From the NCBI GenBank assembly GCA_020059425.1, contig JAGVCD010000131.1:1-7091 (forward strand): a stretch of DNA of 7,091 nt, written 5' to 3'. A program made the translations under genes and the position numbers. The notes beneath the pieces are model-generated. The model did no database searches. It was not told where the DNA came from and saw only the letters and a list, made by a program, of their open reading frames with translations. Positions 6,840 to 7,091 of the stretch are shown one piece after another. Positions within the stretch are counted from its first letter, which is position 1. Each line of letters begins with the position of its first letter. Source of the stretch: Chamaesiphon sp. Lineage in GTDB: Bacteria > Cyanobacteriota > Cyanobacteriia > Cyanobacteriales > Chamaesiphonaceae.

Positions 6840-6857
6840 TAATTATGATAATTATGA
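6840..6857 (-). repeat. Two tandem 9-bp repeats upstream of psbD
   Basis: On the minus strand, two perfect adjacent copies of TCATAATTA lie about 60-77 bp upstream of the psbD start. The position, just upstream of a possible core promoter, suits an activator site or an AT-rich UP-like element. Function is inferred only. Confidence 0.4.
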
Positions 6858-6918
6858 ATGGTTTTGCCTTTTCGGTTTACGTTTCTTAACTCAGTTTAAT
6901 GTAATTATTCTGAATGTG

Positions 6919-6940
6919 GTCCCTAAGGGACAGGTTTTTT
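6919..6940 (+). other. Short dyad followed by a T run, upstream of psbD
   Basis: GTCCC-TAA-GGGAC (6919-6931) is a perfect inverted repeat, 6-bp arms if the outer bases of the loop pair. On the plus strand it is followed by AGG and six T residues (6935-6940). This resembles a small intrinsic terminator for plus-strand transcription entering from within psbD, that is, antisense to psbD. It could equally be an operator in the psbD upstream region. Confidence 0.35.
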
Positions 6941-7091
6941 CTGCAGACAGAGTGATTTAGGGTGATTGATCGACCAACTACTCAAGTCTTAACAGTCTTC
7001 TCATAAATCGTGTGCATATTCTATTTCAATTTGTTGAGATATCCTAATATTTTTTATCTTTTCTTAATAGAGAGGCTGTTCTAAGGCGATC

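Larger units (their letters stand above)
6781..7091 (-). promoter_or_regulatory. psbD upstream region, 311 bp without a visible gene
   Basis: This AT-rich stretch has no open frame worth calling on either strand and should contain the psbD promoter and leader. A TATACA (6807-6802, minus strand), 21 bp before the ATG, could be a -10 box with a very short leader, but no clear -35 accompanies it. A tandem repeat lies at 6840-6857 and a dyad at 6919-6931. I looked for the light-responsive HLR1 direct repeat bound by RpaB and found only partial matches. Positions 6960-7091 show nothing I can assign. Confidence 0.5.

Noticed and set aside
6865..6895. HLR1-like light-responsive direct repeat upstream of psbD
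   Set aside because: One half (TTTACGTT) is close to the consensus, but the second half at the required spacing matches poorly, so I do not call it.
1..7091. CRISPR array, insertion sequence, tRNA or integration site
   Set aside because: No spaced direct repeats, transposase frame, terminal inverted repeats or tRNA-like fold was seen; the only tandem repeats are inside the PBP gene and the short psbD upstream pair.

Overview
The window comes from a cyanobacterium. It carries psbD and psbC, the genes for the photosystem II proteins D2 and CP43, on the minus strand. It also has six copies of the HIP1-like heptamer GCGATCG (for example 760-766, 2111-2117 and 6332-6338) and one full GCGATCGC at 2969-2976. 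A PATAN/DUF4388 response regulator at the left edge fits as well, since that family is largely cyanobacterial. I cannot name the genus from sequence alone.

Layout from left to right. Positions 1-1083 (minus) hold the first 361 codons of a PatA/PixG-type regulator whose receiver domain runs off the left edge. A 163-bp divergent intergenic region follows, with a 12-bp perfect palindrome. Positions 1247-4105 (plus) encode a 952-residue class A penicillin-binding protein. Its GT51 and transpeptidase motifs are intact, and it has two unusual repeat-built tails: three 24-residue repeats on the cytoplasmic side and an Arg/Ser/Glu repeat tract on the periplasmic side. A near-perfect hairpin at 4131-4162 looks like a bidirectional terminator shared with psbC, which converges on it. 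psbC lies at 4200-5585 and psbD at 5725-6780, both on the minus strand and transcribed in the order psbD then psbC. The last 311 bp hold the psbD upstream region and no visible gene.

The genes fall into three unrelated functions (signalling, cell-wall synthesis, photosystem II). Only psbD and psbC form a functional unit: both are core PSII subunits and are probably co-transcribed.

I found no undescribed defence, mobile or biosynthetic system. The observation most worth a second look is the psbD-psbC junction. These two genes usually overlap, with the psbC GTG start inside the end of psbD. Here they are separated by a 139-bp spacer. The old GTG survives inside psbD, followed by a 14-codon dead-end frame. 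The working psbC GTG, exactly 52 codons downstream in the same frame, still carries a degraded copy of the psbD tail. The spacer also holds two hairpins, one of which can pair alternatively with the end of psbD. Other points are a Glu in place of the phospho-acceptor Asp in the receiver, and changes at usually conserved Arg residues of D2 and CP43.
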